A stretch of 64,000 bases of DNA from Lineus longissimus (lineage: Eukaryota > Nemertea > Pilidiophora > Heteronemertea > Lineidae): positions 2,358,501-2,422,500 of the forward strand of contig NC_088309.1 of the NCBI RefSeq assembly GCF_910592395.1. Direction: 5' to 3'. The first letter of the stretch is position 1. Each line of letters opens with the position of its first letter. The notes under the pieces are model-generated. The model did not search any database. It worked only from the letters and a program-made list of their open reading frames with translations, and had not been told where the DNA came from. The translations under genes and the position numbers were made by a program. Of this stretch, positions 38,401 to 48,324 are shown in pieces.

Positions 38401-40932
38401 ATCATCAAGTTGATACAGTGACAGGACAAATTACCAAGGCCAACGTTGCTGTGAAAACTGCTGCTAGGTGAGAATCTATGCTATGCTATGGAAGAGATCT
38501 GTAGATAACTGGATGCCTTTCATGTATTTGATGCTTGACGTGACACAGTTCTTGTGTGATGCAAATCCACCTCTGCTCCGAACAAATCTGACAGAAAAAA
38601 AATCATTTGTTTTTACAGGAATCTCAAGAAATCGGAAGACAAAGTGGAGAGCATAGAAACCGAAATCAAAGAGAATCGTGAATTGATTGAAAAGCTTCAG
38701 ACACACTTCAAAGAGATTGAGCAGGAGGCCATGACAATCATGAAGATCTATGAGGATGCACAGGTAAGGGGGATGAAGACATATGTTACTCTAAAAGCTT
38801 GGCAGTTACAGCTACATGTGGAGGAAAACAGAATTACAGAACAACAACTCCATTACTTCTGAGGAAAAAAATGGCAGTTACAACTCCAACATCACACTTT
38901 TCCATTGTTTGAAGAGACCTTTTTGCAGTAGGCTCTCCAACTTCATCATCTACTCAGATATTTCTGTTTTTCAATTCTTGATTTTGCGAGTTCCTTGTTG
39001 TTTTTGCCTAGGCCGAGTTCAAGGTTGAAACGGAGAGTGTCGCCACTCTGACGGAGGAGATCTCGGTCATCGAGAAGGAAGAGGAAGAGCTACAGCTGTC
39101 AGCCCATCAGGTGAACCAGGAGGTGCTGAGGTGGGAGACCCTGTGCAAGGAGAGTCACAACAAGATCAGGTACTGGAAGAAAGAGGTGAGTGGTGATCAC
39201 ATTGAACATGAACTCATTATCAGGTTGAGAACCAGTGATGACCTTGAAGACTTTATCATTATTTGCCAGTTCCAGGCAATTTTAGTTGTTGGAATCCTGT
39301 GTTTTAGAGTATGTATTCGCCTTGACATCCTTTTTAGAAAAGAACTTATTTGTAATTTGACAGTTACCACATTAATCATTTCATCATCTAGTTGAAGCAA
39401 CTGCAGCTGCATACGATTGAGGGTCGGGAGGAAGAGAAGATGCCTGTGCTGACTGAGGAAGAAGTGAAGGCAATTGACAAGGAGGAGCTGAATTACAAGA
39501 TCACATGTGAGGAAGCAAGGCTACAGAACATGAAGCCAAATATGACAGCCATTGCTGAGTATAAGAAGAAGGTAAGACTCTTCTTCATCATAGTGTCTAA
39601 CCCTTGATATAAAGGACTGTTAGATCGCAATGCCTTCTTGCTGTACACTCTCATAAGGTGGGGATTTTGGACTTGTTTTGGCAGGATGGAGTGTCTAAGT
39701 GAGTCTCCCTCTCTCATTGGGAGCTGCTGATCAGTTGATCTCCTGATTTTGACTCAGAGATGAAATTTATTGCTTTGGGGGAGGATTTGAATCAGAGGGA
39801 TTCATTTCCTTCACTCCGCATGACAGTTGAGAATTCCACTATGGAATTGACAGGGTGGTTTACCATAAAGCTATGAAATTTATCAGTGATGATTCATCCT
39901 CGTTTTTGCTTTCAGAATGACACTTACCTGAAGCGGGTTCACGAACTTGACCAGATTACGGATCTGCGGGATCAACAGCGGCGTAACTTTGAGAACCTGA
40001 GAAAGAGGCGGTTGGATGAGTTCATGACAGGCTTTGGTATCATCACCAATAAGTTGAAGGAGATGTACCAGATGATCACTCTAGGGGGAGATGCCGAGTT
40101 GGAATTGGTCGATTCTTTGGATCCATTCTCCGAGGGGATCGTGTTCAGGTGAGAGAGTTTGATTTCATCAGGTTATTGATGTTGCTGTGGAGAAGTTCTG
40201 CCTGTCATGAGCAAACTCAAGACTAGGAAGTGAAACCTTTGGTGGTTTTGGTGACCACAACAATGGCCCTACAACTGCTAACCAAACTCACTGATGAATC
40301 GAACAATCTTCTTAAAGTTGTCCTCTGACTTGCAGTGTTCGTCCTCCCAAGAAGTCCTGGAAGAACATCAGTAACCTCTCAGGAGGAGAGAAGACGCTGA
40401 GCTCCCTGGCGTTGGTGTTTGCCCTGCATCACTACAAGCCGACACCACTCTATGTCATGGATGAGATCGATGCAGCCCTTGACTTCAAGAATGTCTCTAT
40501 CGTGGCAAACTATATCAAGGTGAGATGATCAGCAAAAACAAATAGTACAACAACTATGTCCACTATTGTTGGGCTGTCTTGTGGCTTCACAAACACATAT
40601 TTCTGCCCCTCTTGGCTTCATAGACGTGGCTGATATTGACTTTCTTCTACAATTTTGTCAAGCATGTCTAATTTCTACAGTAAGGTGAAACTGAAATTGC
40701 TGGTCTTTATTGTCTGGTGATGTACTGAGATGACCCCTCTTTGACAAATTATTTTGATTTCTTACAGGAAAGGACCAAGAATGCTCAGTTCATCATCATT
40801 TCTCTCCGCAATAACATGTTTGAACTGGCCGATCGTCTGATTGGTATCTACAAGACTTATAACTCTACCAAGTCAGTCACCATCAATCCGGCCAAACTGA
40901 CCATGCCGCTAGCTGAAGTCAAGGCTAACTAG
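32463..40932 (+). CDS. SMC4: Condensin subunit SMC4, 22 coding exons, 1266 aa
   Basis: The exons are 32463-32556, 32718-32860, 33072-33266, 33457-33636, 33977-34141, 34381-34508, 34722-34862, 35060-35210, 35300-35443, 35675-35752, 35936-36057, 36228-36468, 36651-36853, 37122-37306, 37671-37780, 38028-38467, 38619-38763, 39012-39185, 39392-39571, 39916-40148, 40336-40519 and 40768-40932. Every junction is GT-AG and in phase. SMC4 pairs with SMC2 as the ATPase core of condensin and compacts chromosomes in mitosis. A short acidic tail precedes [17 protein letters not shown]. Walker A GPNGSGKS is at 86-93. The first coiled-coil arm runs to about residue 580, followed by the hinge ([17 protein letters not shown] through GTMSGGSK near 725-731) and the return coil. 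The ABC signature LSGGEK is at 1165-1170 and Walker [13 protein letters not shown] carries D1193/E1194. Length is close to the roughly 1290 residues of vertebrate SMC4. The ATPase motifs are complete, so it should be functional. The start is the first ATG of the exon beginning at 32446. Confidence 0.98.
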
Positions 40933-41807
40933 AGACTTACAATTTACCCAGCTGAACTGGCCGAGCCGTGCTCAGATGGAAGAAGCATGCATGTTTCTTT
41001 TTTTCCTCAAAGACCATCAGTACACCTCTCCATGAAAAGGACAGCATTTGTTAGTCCCTCTCCTAACGGGTGTCCTTTAGAAAGGTCTATATAAAAAGGC
41101 GTCCTTTAAAGAAAGGTGTCCTTTATAGAAAGGCGTCCTTTATAGAAAGGTGTCCTTTAAAGAAAGGTTATACTGTGTATGCTGTTTTGATTATACTTGT
41201 TTGAATGATTGTGGTATGTAGAGCGTCAGCATATGTTGAATCTTGTGAATTATGTGTGTGAATAGTGTGTATAAAAATGTACCTACATGTAGCCGATTAT
41301 TAATTATGATGCAGAAGAATGGATGAATTGTTTCTTGTGTTACTGTACTCTTCCCAGTCGTCTTGTAAGGTATTCAAACTTTGAAAAGGCCATCATAATC
41401 AAGCTTGGAAGTGTACATAAAGTTAGATGGCACCACCGTATTCTTTGTAGATAGACCACTTTTGTATAATCAGTTTGTATGCAATGTAAAAATTACTAGA
41501 TGATTCAACAAAATATGAACAAAACATTCTTTTTTTTCTTGTTTGAAAATCTGTAAATATGCAAGAGGATGTAAATAGAGCATGCATGTTATGCATTCTT
41601 TAGATTCAAGAAGTGCATGATTGCCAGGTGTGTGAATATTCCCATGGGATTCACGTCGAAAGGTTCCTTTTCCATGGATCAGGATGTTGTTTTTGTTAAT
41701 TATTAAGACATGCATGAACTGGGAACTCACTATCTTTGAATGTGGTTTCCTTCCTCATGTCAGAGTCCAAAGAAGTGGCTACGGTCTACTGAAAGATCCC
41801 TCAGATT
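40933..41807 (+). other. SMC4 3' UTR and downstream DNA
   Basis: The stretch between the SMC4 stop codon and the LINE 3' end. It contains the 17-bp repeat at 41071-41167 and otherwise unique AT-rich DNA. I saw no AATAAA on the plus strand before the LINE, so the polyadenylation site is not placed. Confidence 0.5.
41071..41167 (+). repeat. 17-bp self-complementary tandem repeat in SMC4 3' region
   Basis: About 5.5 units of YGTCCTTTAWAGAAAGG follow one another. Within each unit CCTTT pairs with AAAGG, so the transcript could form a row of small stem-loops or pair between units. It starts 139 bp after the SMC4 stop codon. Confidence 0.8.
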
Positions 41808-42002
41808 TTATATATATATATATATATATAGTTTATTTATCGTACTCTTGTACATTTTACAGTATTGTGCATTGTGCGCTTACAAGAAAAGGTGCATTGA
41901 ACAAGACAAGAACGTAAAAACAAAATACATGTATCAAAGTCTATTTATGAAAGAAAAATTCTCATGGATCCTCTGCCGCGGGGGGGGGCAAAGGTCAACT
42001 TA

Positions 42003-45000
42003 TCATTCGCATGCTAGATGCGTAATAGTATCTGACAGCTCATCTCTATCAAAGAGGTGATAGTCACCCCTGTCTCTCATCAGTATAAGATCCCTGATCA
42101 CACTGCCTATGTCATTCGTTTCGATATCACCAACTTTGTTACCCCTTCTAATAAGGTTGTCCCTATCGGTCCCTATCTTCTCACATAGTACATTGATGTT
42201 TCCCCCGACGGAGGAACTACTTCCGTAAATGACTATTTTCGCAGACAGTTCAACCAGTTCATTATTACTTCTCAGAGCAGTCTTAAAAAATTTTAAAAAC
42301 CTGCTGTGCATCTGAAATTCCGGATTGATATCCCGGCATATAGTAGGCAACAAATTTGAGTGTGTCCGATACGGTAATTTGAATAGTTTCCTTACACATT
42401 TCCTCCAGGTCGTAAGCAGTCTATCCATGTGCCTAGAAGAAAAATCCCACAGTACGCTGCCGTATAAACACATGACATATGTTTTGAACAGGCGATATTT
42501 TATATCAATGTCGCAATGACCAAATGCAGAGACAAGTGCATTAGTTCGGGCAATCATGTTTCCAATAGCTTGATCAATAAGTGTCTGCTCGGCGTGGGGG
42601 CCTATGATATGGCCCAGGTGATTTGCTATATCTTCTACCTCAAGTCTGTTGTTTTGCCACCTTAAAAAAGTATCGGCTGCTTCTTTTCCAAACAATAGGA
42701 AGTGTGTTTTAATGACATTGAACAATAATCTATACTCCTCGGAATATCTATCACAAATCTTAAGCATTTCCTGCATGCCATGTCTAGTGGGGCACAATAG
42801 AACTACATCATCGGCGTACGCCAATGCCCCTACAAATTGTTGGCCAATATAACATCCGTAACTCGACTGTTTCAAGTCCAGTAGCATTTCATCCGAGTAA
42901 ATGCAGAATAAAATAGGGGACATTACTCCACCCTGCTTTATACCATTTTTTACATTAATTACCCTACTTAGAGTGTCCTTCCATTTTACTTGGACATATT
43001 GACACGTGTACAGCGTTGCCAGAAATTTCACAATCAGTGGACAACATTTCTTTTTTACTAACAAGTTGAACAGCCTGGTGTATTCAATCCTGTCGAATGC
43101 ACGACTGGCATCTAATAACGTCACGTAAACATTACTTCCATGCGAGAGATAATAATCAATAACTTCTTTGAGCACAAATGTACACTGGGTGGTAGAACTC
43201 TTTTTCTTAAACCCAAATTGCAGATCAGATGTGCAAAAAACCTGAGGGCATTTTTCCATAATGATGTGGTCTAACACCTTACATAAGACACTACTTAATG
43301 CGATTCCTCTGTAGTTATCAGAATCGTTAATAGACTTTCTCTTGTTCTTGGGGATAGGAATTATAATCGACCTTTTGAACGCCTCTGGTATGTAAGAATG
43401 GGACAACATGAGCGTGAAAAGCTCCGCTAGCTTCTTGTCGAGTACCTCTGTACCATGTATCAAATGGTCACTAAATAGAGTCTTCCCACCATCATGTTTT
43501 CCTTTGTTCAGTTTGAAAATAGCAGATCGAACTTCAACTGCTGAGATAGTGTGGCTAATGCACCCACATCTGTTAGTTTCACATCTAAAGTCTATGTCGT
43601 TGTCCAAGTCTTTAATTATATCACTCATCTGATCCTCGTCGTAACCAACCGATGAATATAAAGCCTCATATTTAACAGCAAACCTATCCGCGATGGATCT
43701 GTCATCCATAGCATCATCAATTCTCACCGCGTAGGTCTGTTTCTTCTTTTTTCCCCTATTGATCAACTTCCAGAAGTCGCTGTCATTCTTTTCCAGGTAT
43801 GCCATTGCTATTCTATTACTCTCAGCTACCTTATTCTCCTTTTTGGAGAGTTTGACGGCATGGTGGTATCTCGCCCTAGTCGTTTTACGGATCTCGAATA
43901 CGACCCCTTGCCTTTGCGACCCCCCGGCCTTCCAGATGTTGTGCCAAAGCAGCGCCCTTTCTCTAAGCTCTCTAATGTTTTCGTTCCACCCTGGAAAAGG
44001 TTTCCGACCTTTTGCCTGAGCATTGACCTGACAAGGAAAACATTCTTCCCCTGCAGTTAAACATGCACTAATGATATCATTGTGTAAAGCCTCGATCCCT
44101 TCCTTGTGGTCATTACATTTGAATATATTACAATAGTCGCGTGCTGTTCTTTCAATGGCGTTCACCTCCCTGTCTCGATTAAACTTATATTGCACAATGT
44201 CTTCTGGGGCGAGTGAGTCCCATTTAGGCACATTTCCTCGGGCACCGGCTGACTGCCCTTCATTATAAACATGTTCAATCTGCATGTTAAACTCGACAGA
44301 AAGTGGCGAGTGATCTGAAAAGTTATCGACATCGTGAGTCACTCTATGGTCAGATATGTCCCCCAGAAGATTCTCTGTGATATAGAAATGGTCTAACACT
44401 GACCTGCTGTTGTTTATCTTACTCTCGAATGTAAAATCAATCTCATCAAAATCGCTGATAGTCTTCAGTGACTCTGATTGCAGGAATATCTCAAGTTGTT
44501 GAGTCGTGTTCAGATGCGTTCTGACCCAATCTACATTAAAATCTCCTCCAAGAATTATTCGGTCAATATCTTGTTGAGCAAACAGAGCATTCAATTCTTG
44601 TAAAGTGTCTTCGTACTCGGTGGGGTTATCGACGCCTGGCATATATACATTGCACATAAGTATTTTTACCGAGTCAGTTAATTCTACAACAATGGCGCAA
44701 AACCGGTTCGTTTTGAAAGTAACTGGCGAGATTACATGCCTGATACTAGTCTTCCAGAGGATGGCAGTGCCACCATAAGGCCTGCCCCTCGTTATAACGC
44801 CAGGCTCCATCCCAGATACCGCGTGGGCATTGCATTCGGGAAATCTACTGGTCAACACATCAAAAAGTTCGCCCTCGTGAAGCCAGTGTTCTTGCACAAA
44901 TATAAAATCGTATTTGTCAGAAAGGATTGTCAGGTATTCAACTCTCCCAGTACCAAGTCCCTGAGCGTTGTAACTGGTGATGGAAAGTGGAAGTCTATTG

Positions 45001-45074
45001 CCGAACGACTGTGCCATGATTGGGAATAGGATACAAGTAAGAATGAAGTAATACGTTAGAGGGCTCTTGTTCAT
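42003..45074 (-). CDS. LINE ORF2: endonuclease-reverse transcriptase, 1023 aa
   Basis: The frame is uninterrupted. Endonuclease motifs are SYNAQGL (N36), FVQEHW (E62), GGDFNVDW (177-184) and FSDHSP (252-257). Reverse transcriptase motifs are DNYRGIALSSVLCKV (586-600), QFGFKKKSST (619-628), LLDASRAFD (653-661, first catalytic Asp at 655), GIKQGGVMSP (711-720) and LAYADDVVLL (751-760, catalytic Asp pair). A C-terminal region with basic residues follows, without a clear RNase H domain. Residues 8-20 are unusually hydrophobic. The ATG overlaps the ORF1 stop codon in an ATGA, the arrangement used for termination-reinitiation. All catalytic residues seen are present, so the copy is young or recently active, although its own 5' end is missing. 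Confidence 0.95.
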   Translation of the reverse strand: MNKSPLTYYFILTCILFPIMAQSFGNRLPLSITSYNAQGLGTGRVEYLTILSDKYDFIFVQEHWLHEGELFDVLTSRFPECNAHAVSGMEPGVITRGRPYGGTAILWKTSIRHVISPVTFKTNRFCAIVVELTDSVKILMCNVYMPGVDNPTEYEDTLQELNALFAQQDIDRIILGGDFNVDWVRTHLNTTQQLEIFLQSESLKTISDFDEIDFTFESKINNSRSVLDHFYITENLLGDISDHRVTHDVDNFSDHSPLSVEFNMQIEHVYNEGQSAGARGNVPKWDSLAPEDIVQYKFNRDREVNAIERTARDYCNIFKCNDHKEGIEALHNDIISACLTAGEECFPCQVNAQAKGRKPFPGWNENIRELRERALLWHNIWKAGGSQRQGVVFEIRKTTRARYHHAVKLSKKENKVAESNRIAMAYLEKNDSDFWKLINRGKKKKQTYAVRIDDAMDDRSIADRFAVKYEALYSSVGYDEDQMSDIIKDLDNDIDFRCETNRCGCISHTISAVEVRSAIFKLNKGKHDGGKTLFSDHLIHGTEVLDKKLAELFTLMLSHSYIPEAFKRSIIIPIPKNKRKSINDSDNYRGIALSSVLCKVLDHIIMEKCPQVFCTSDLQFGFKKKSSTTQCTFVLKEVIDYYLSHGSNVYVTLLDASRAFDRIEYTRLFNLLVKKKCCPLIVKFLATLYTCQYVQVKWKDTLSRVINVKNGIKQGGVMSPILFCIYSDEMLLDLKQSSYGCYIGQQFVGALAYADDVVLLCPTRHGMQEMLKICDRYSEEYRLLFNVIKTHFLLFGKEAADTFLRWQNNRLEVEDIANHLGHIIGPHAEQTLIDQAIGNMIARTNALVSAFGHCDIDIKYRLFKTYVMCLYGSVLWDFSSRHMDRLLTTWRKCVRKLFKLPYRTHSNLLPTICRDINPEFQMHSRFLKFFKTALRSNNELVELSAKIVIYGSSSSVGGNINVLCEKIGTDRDNLIRRGNKVGDIETNDIGSVIRDLILMRDRGDYHLFDRDELSDTITHLACE

Positions 45075-45331
45075 ATAACGGATTCTTTTGTGGCGCGATC
45101 CCGAGACGGGACGATATATTTTCTTACCATTACTCCTTCAGGCCACGTGTCCTCACTCATTAGCTTTGGAAAGTCCGACTTCCCCACCGTCACTCTAAAC
45201 GAGCAAAAAGCTGCGTCACAGTGCGAGAGCATTTTAACCGCGCGCACTTTGATATTCTGCTCCGACACGTAATCCTCTATGTCCGCTTCGAGAGTTCCCT
45301 TGTTGTTCCCTTTAACTGGCTTGAGTTGCCT
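45071..45331 (-). pseudogene. LINE ORF1, C-terminal remnant (86 codons)
   Basis: The open frame upstream of and overlapping ORF2 by ATGA contains DYVSEQNIKVRAVKML, SFRVTV and DTWPEGVMVRKY. This SF-V ... WP-GV-V pattern is common at the end of LINE ORF1 (RNA-binding, gag-like) proteins. An in-frame stop at 45332-45334 and loss of similarity mark the truncation of the element. It has no start of its own and is not expected to give a working protein. Confidence 0.7.
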
Positions 45332-45350
45332 TCACTTCCAAGTCGGAATT

Positions 45351-47120
45351 CTCATTAAAAACACATAATTTCTGTACATAGAAACTACTTTAATTTCTGA
45401 AAACTTAAACTGTTGAATTATAATATTCTATCACCGACATTTTAATTATACAATATTTACAAGCTTTTTACAAACAATATTTGTGTATTGAATCCAGAAA
45501 TTCGATCTTCAGATGGGTTTAAAACCTGTTTGTCTCGTTTTGTTCTCGACAGTATAGATACATAATGCCTAAGTTACTTCAGTAAAAAAGTTCAAAGTGA
45601 TCATCCAATCTGCTTCGACGCTATTGTTACAGCATGAAGTATAACCCAGTGGCCTGCCAAATTTACTTCCTTGCAGGGCTTCCTTATGTCCAACTTTCCC
45701 TTGGAATTTTGGTTTGTTCTTACTGAATATCATTTAATGGAAGAATGCCAAGTACCTGTTTTTTTTCGATCACAAGATTTGTCAGTGGACTGGTAACCTC
45801 CTTTGCCTGAAAGCTTTTACAACTTTTTATAATGAATTTTTTCCAGATCACTGGTCATAATTGCACAACAGATAAAAAAGCCTGTCACGAGGGGAAAGTG
45901 AGGACAAAGCATGGGAGCTCTTATTTTGCGCATTGTTGGCTGATATAAAAATACCACAGATCCCTAGTTTTACCGCATTGACAAGCAAAATAACACTTTG
46001 GAACAAACTACATGATTGAACTACACATTTGAAATGGTAGGCCTAGTTATGATCTTTCAAATATCATTTGAAGGCGATAGAGAATTTGTTTGCACTGACA
46101 AAAGTATTCATTCCTTGCATGACTTTTTCATGCAGTCGATGGGCCTACTTGATTGAACTACACATTTGAAATGGTAGGCCTAGTTATTATCTTTCAAATA
46201 TCATTTGAAGGCGAGAGAGAATTTGTTTGCACTGACAAAAGTATTCATTCCTTGCATGACTTTTTCATGCACAGTCCATGGGCCTACTTCACAATCAGAC
46301 TATCAAAAATCCTCCTGCACCAGGTAAATGCCTTGGGCATTGATAGACATAGGTATCTACATTATCATAATGTGCATGTGTGAACAGAAGTTTAAAAAGT
46401 CTATTGAAGGGCAAACCAACCAGGAAGTTTACTGTCCTGGATTCCCAGGGTAACCCCAGACAGGTTCAAAAGCAACAAAATTGGTTTTAGCTTAAAAAAT
46501 TGAATCAGAAATAGTCAGCTGTAAGGCTAAGAGTTATATGTACCAAACATGAATGGAAGAAAGGCCTATTTGAGGACATGCTGAAAATTTGAAGTGTCTG
46601 AGAAATATTTTCAAAATGTCTTATCATGTTTAATGTTCAGGAGTTGTACCAACACATGTGCCTCTACAAAACATTTATGGTTTCAAATTCAAGATGGAAA
46701 ACTTAATGTAACTTTTGCCCTCCAGGCATCATTAATGAAAAGAGCTGAACTTGCAAAGCATATCCTCATTAAAATACAAGTATTTCAAAACCGTTCTGAT
46801 TAAATGATGGTAAACCATTTGTCGAAAATTGGTCTGACAGATCAATAACCAGAATGCTGTGATAAGGTCACTTTAATTCCTCCTGTCCCAAAGTCTTATG
46901 AGGAAATCTGGACTTAGAGCACTTCATTGCCTTGCATCTTCAGGATGGAACATCTTTCTTGATGTCTGAAAGGAAGGAACACTGCTTCAGATTGGTGAAA
47001 CTAATATCGTTTGATAATGGAAATCGTTTTTCTGGCCACAAGTAATAACCTATTGCTTGCCTCGTACCCTCGCTAAACTCATTGACACCCATCTTGGCAT
47101 GTTTGGTACACACCTCCATC
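45351..47120. other. Intergenic DNA between LINE and dispersed element
   Basis: AT-rich and without a recognisable gene. The only structure seen is the 137-bp direct duplication at 46013-46286. It lies 3' of both convergent neighbours, SMC4 and the STAP-like gene. Confidence 0.5.
46013..46286. repeat. Tandem duplication, 137-bp unit, 2 copies
   Basis: TGATTGAACTACACATTTGA starts both copies (46013 and 46150). They share ATGGTAGGCCTAGTTAT and CCTTGCATGACTTTTTCATG and end in GGGCCTACTT, differing at a handful of bases. The high identity implies a recent local duplication. The left copy is free of start-to-stop coding sense. Confidence 0.92.
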
Positions 47121-47121
47121 A

Positions 47122-47180
47122 TGGTTTTTAGCTCACCTCTTAGCAGAGGTGAGCTTATCCCATACCGTGGCGTCCGTCGT

Positions 47181-47251
<71 letters not shown>

Positions 47252-48290
47252 CGTCGTCCGTTAGCAGGGCACGTTTCGTAACTGTCAGAGCTATTGAGTT
47301 GAAACTTGGTACACACGTACCCTTATGTAATGACACCTTGGAGACCAAGTTTCGGTCCGATTCGTTTCATGGTTTGGCCACCAGGGGGCCAAACGTTAAA
47401 AGTGAAAATATGCAATATCTCCCTTAATAGTAGTCGGGAAATTTTGAAAAAAATATGGTAGGTACTTCTAGCAAAGGTGCATCATATATCCTCCGGGTTT
47501 TTGATTTGACCTCCTTTTCAAGGTCACAGAGGTCAAATGGTGTAAATTGGCCGTTAGGATGTAACGATGGCACGTTTCTAAACTGCAATGACTATTGATA
47601 CCAAATTTGGTACACATTTACCCCTTAGTCAGGTGATCTCAGGGACCGAAGTTTGGTCCAATATGATTCACCACTTGACCACCAGGGGGCAAAATCCAAA
47701 AACCTTAAAAATGTGATTATTCCTTAACCTTTTGCCCGATTGCCACCAATTTGATATCATGGGTACATCTAACCACCATACAGTATATGTCACACAGGTT
47801 TTTAATTTGACCTTCTTGTCAAGGTCACAGAGGTCAAATGGCATAAATTCGCCGTCAGGCCGTAACTATGGCACGTTTCTTAACTGCAATGACTATTGAT
47901 CACAAATTAAGTACTCATGTACCCCTTGGTCAGGTGATCTCAGGTACCGAAGTTTGGTGCGATCTGATTTGCCGTTTGGCCTCCAGGGAGGGGGCCAAAT
48001 CCTAAATTCTTCAAAATGCCATTATTCCTAGTAATGACTTGCCCGATTGGCACCAATTTTATATCATAGGTACATCTAATTCTAACAACCATTCAATGTG
48101 TCACCCGGGTCTTCTTTGATTTGACCTACTTTTCAAGGTCACAGAGGTCGAATGTACTGTAAATTGGCCATTTTGGGGAAATTGTAATTGCTTGGACCTA
48201 CATCAAACCTAACACTACATGACACAATACCATGCTCTTTATCCATCTTTCCTCCACATGAGGTGAGCACAATGGCCCTGGCCATTTCAT
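47122..48290. mobile_element. Dispersed element with palindromic end, (CGT)n and 3 x 300-bp repeats
   Basis: It opens with a perfect 11-bp palindrome, AGCTCACCTCT/AGAGGTGAGCT around a 4-base loop (47130-47155). A (CGT)n tract and then three related units of about 300 bp follow, starting near 47261, 47550 and 47850. Each unit has GCACGTTTCTTAACTG-like, GGTACACATTTACCCCTT-like, CACCAGGGGGCAAA-like and TCAAGGTCACAGAGGTCAAA-like blocks. It closes near GAGGTGAGCACAATGGCC (48260-48277), a partial inverse of the opening. Elements with AGCTCACCT ends and CGTCCGTCGTC runs are familiar to me from mollusc-type genomes, but I cannot name a family. No protein is encoded. Confidence 0.7.
47182..47250. repeat. 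(CGT)n microsatellite, about 23 units
   Basis: An uninterrupted CGT run with CGTC-variant shoulders from 47171 to 47262, inside the dispersed element. It gives poly-Ser and poly-Arg open frames on both strands, which are not genes. Confidence 0.97.
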
Positions 48291-48324
48291 TATTGTTGTA
48301 TTTCAATGTACCAGAATAAATCTT

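Larger units (their letters stand above)
41808..45350 (-). mobile_element. 5'-truncated LINE retrotransposon with intact ORF2
   Basis: On the minus strand the element carries the last 86 codons of ORF1, an intact ORF2, about 170 bp of 3' UTR with ATAAATAAAC, and a (TA)n tail at 41809-41830. The 5' end stops inside ORF1 at about 45,350, a usual outcome of incomplete target-primed reverse transcription. An apurinic-type endonuclease followed by a reverse transcriptase places it in the Jockey/I/CR1-type LINEs; the clade is not settled. It sits between the convergent SMC4 and STAP-like genes, antisense to SMC4. I could not define target-site duplications. Confidence 0.9.

Noticed and set aside
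42325-44060. Plus-strand ORFs inside the LINE
   Set aside because: Antisense shadows of ORF2.
47082-47427. Poly-Ser and poly-Arg ORFs on both strands
   Set aside because: They are translations of the (CGT)n microsatellite; the flanking residues have no coding character.
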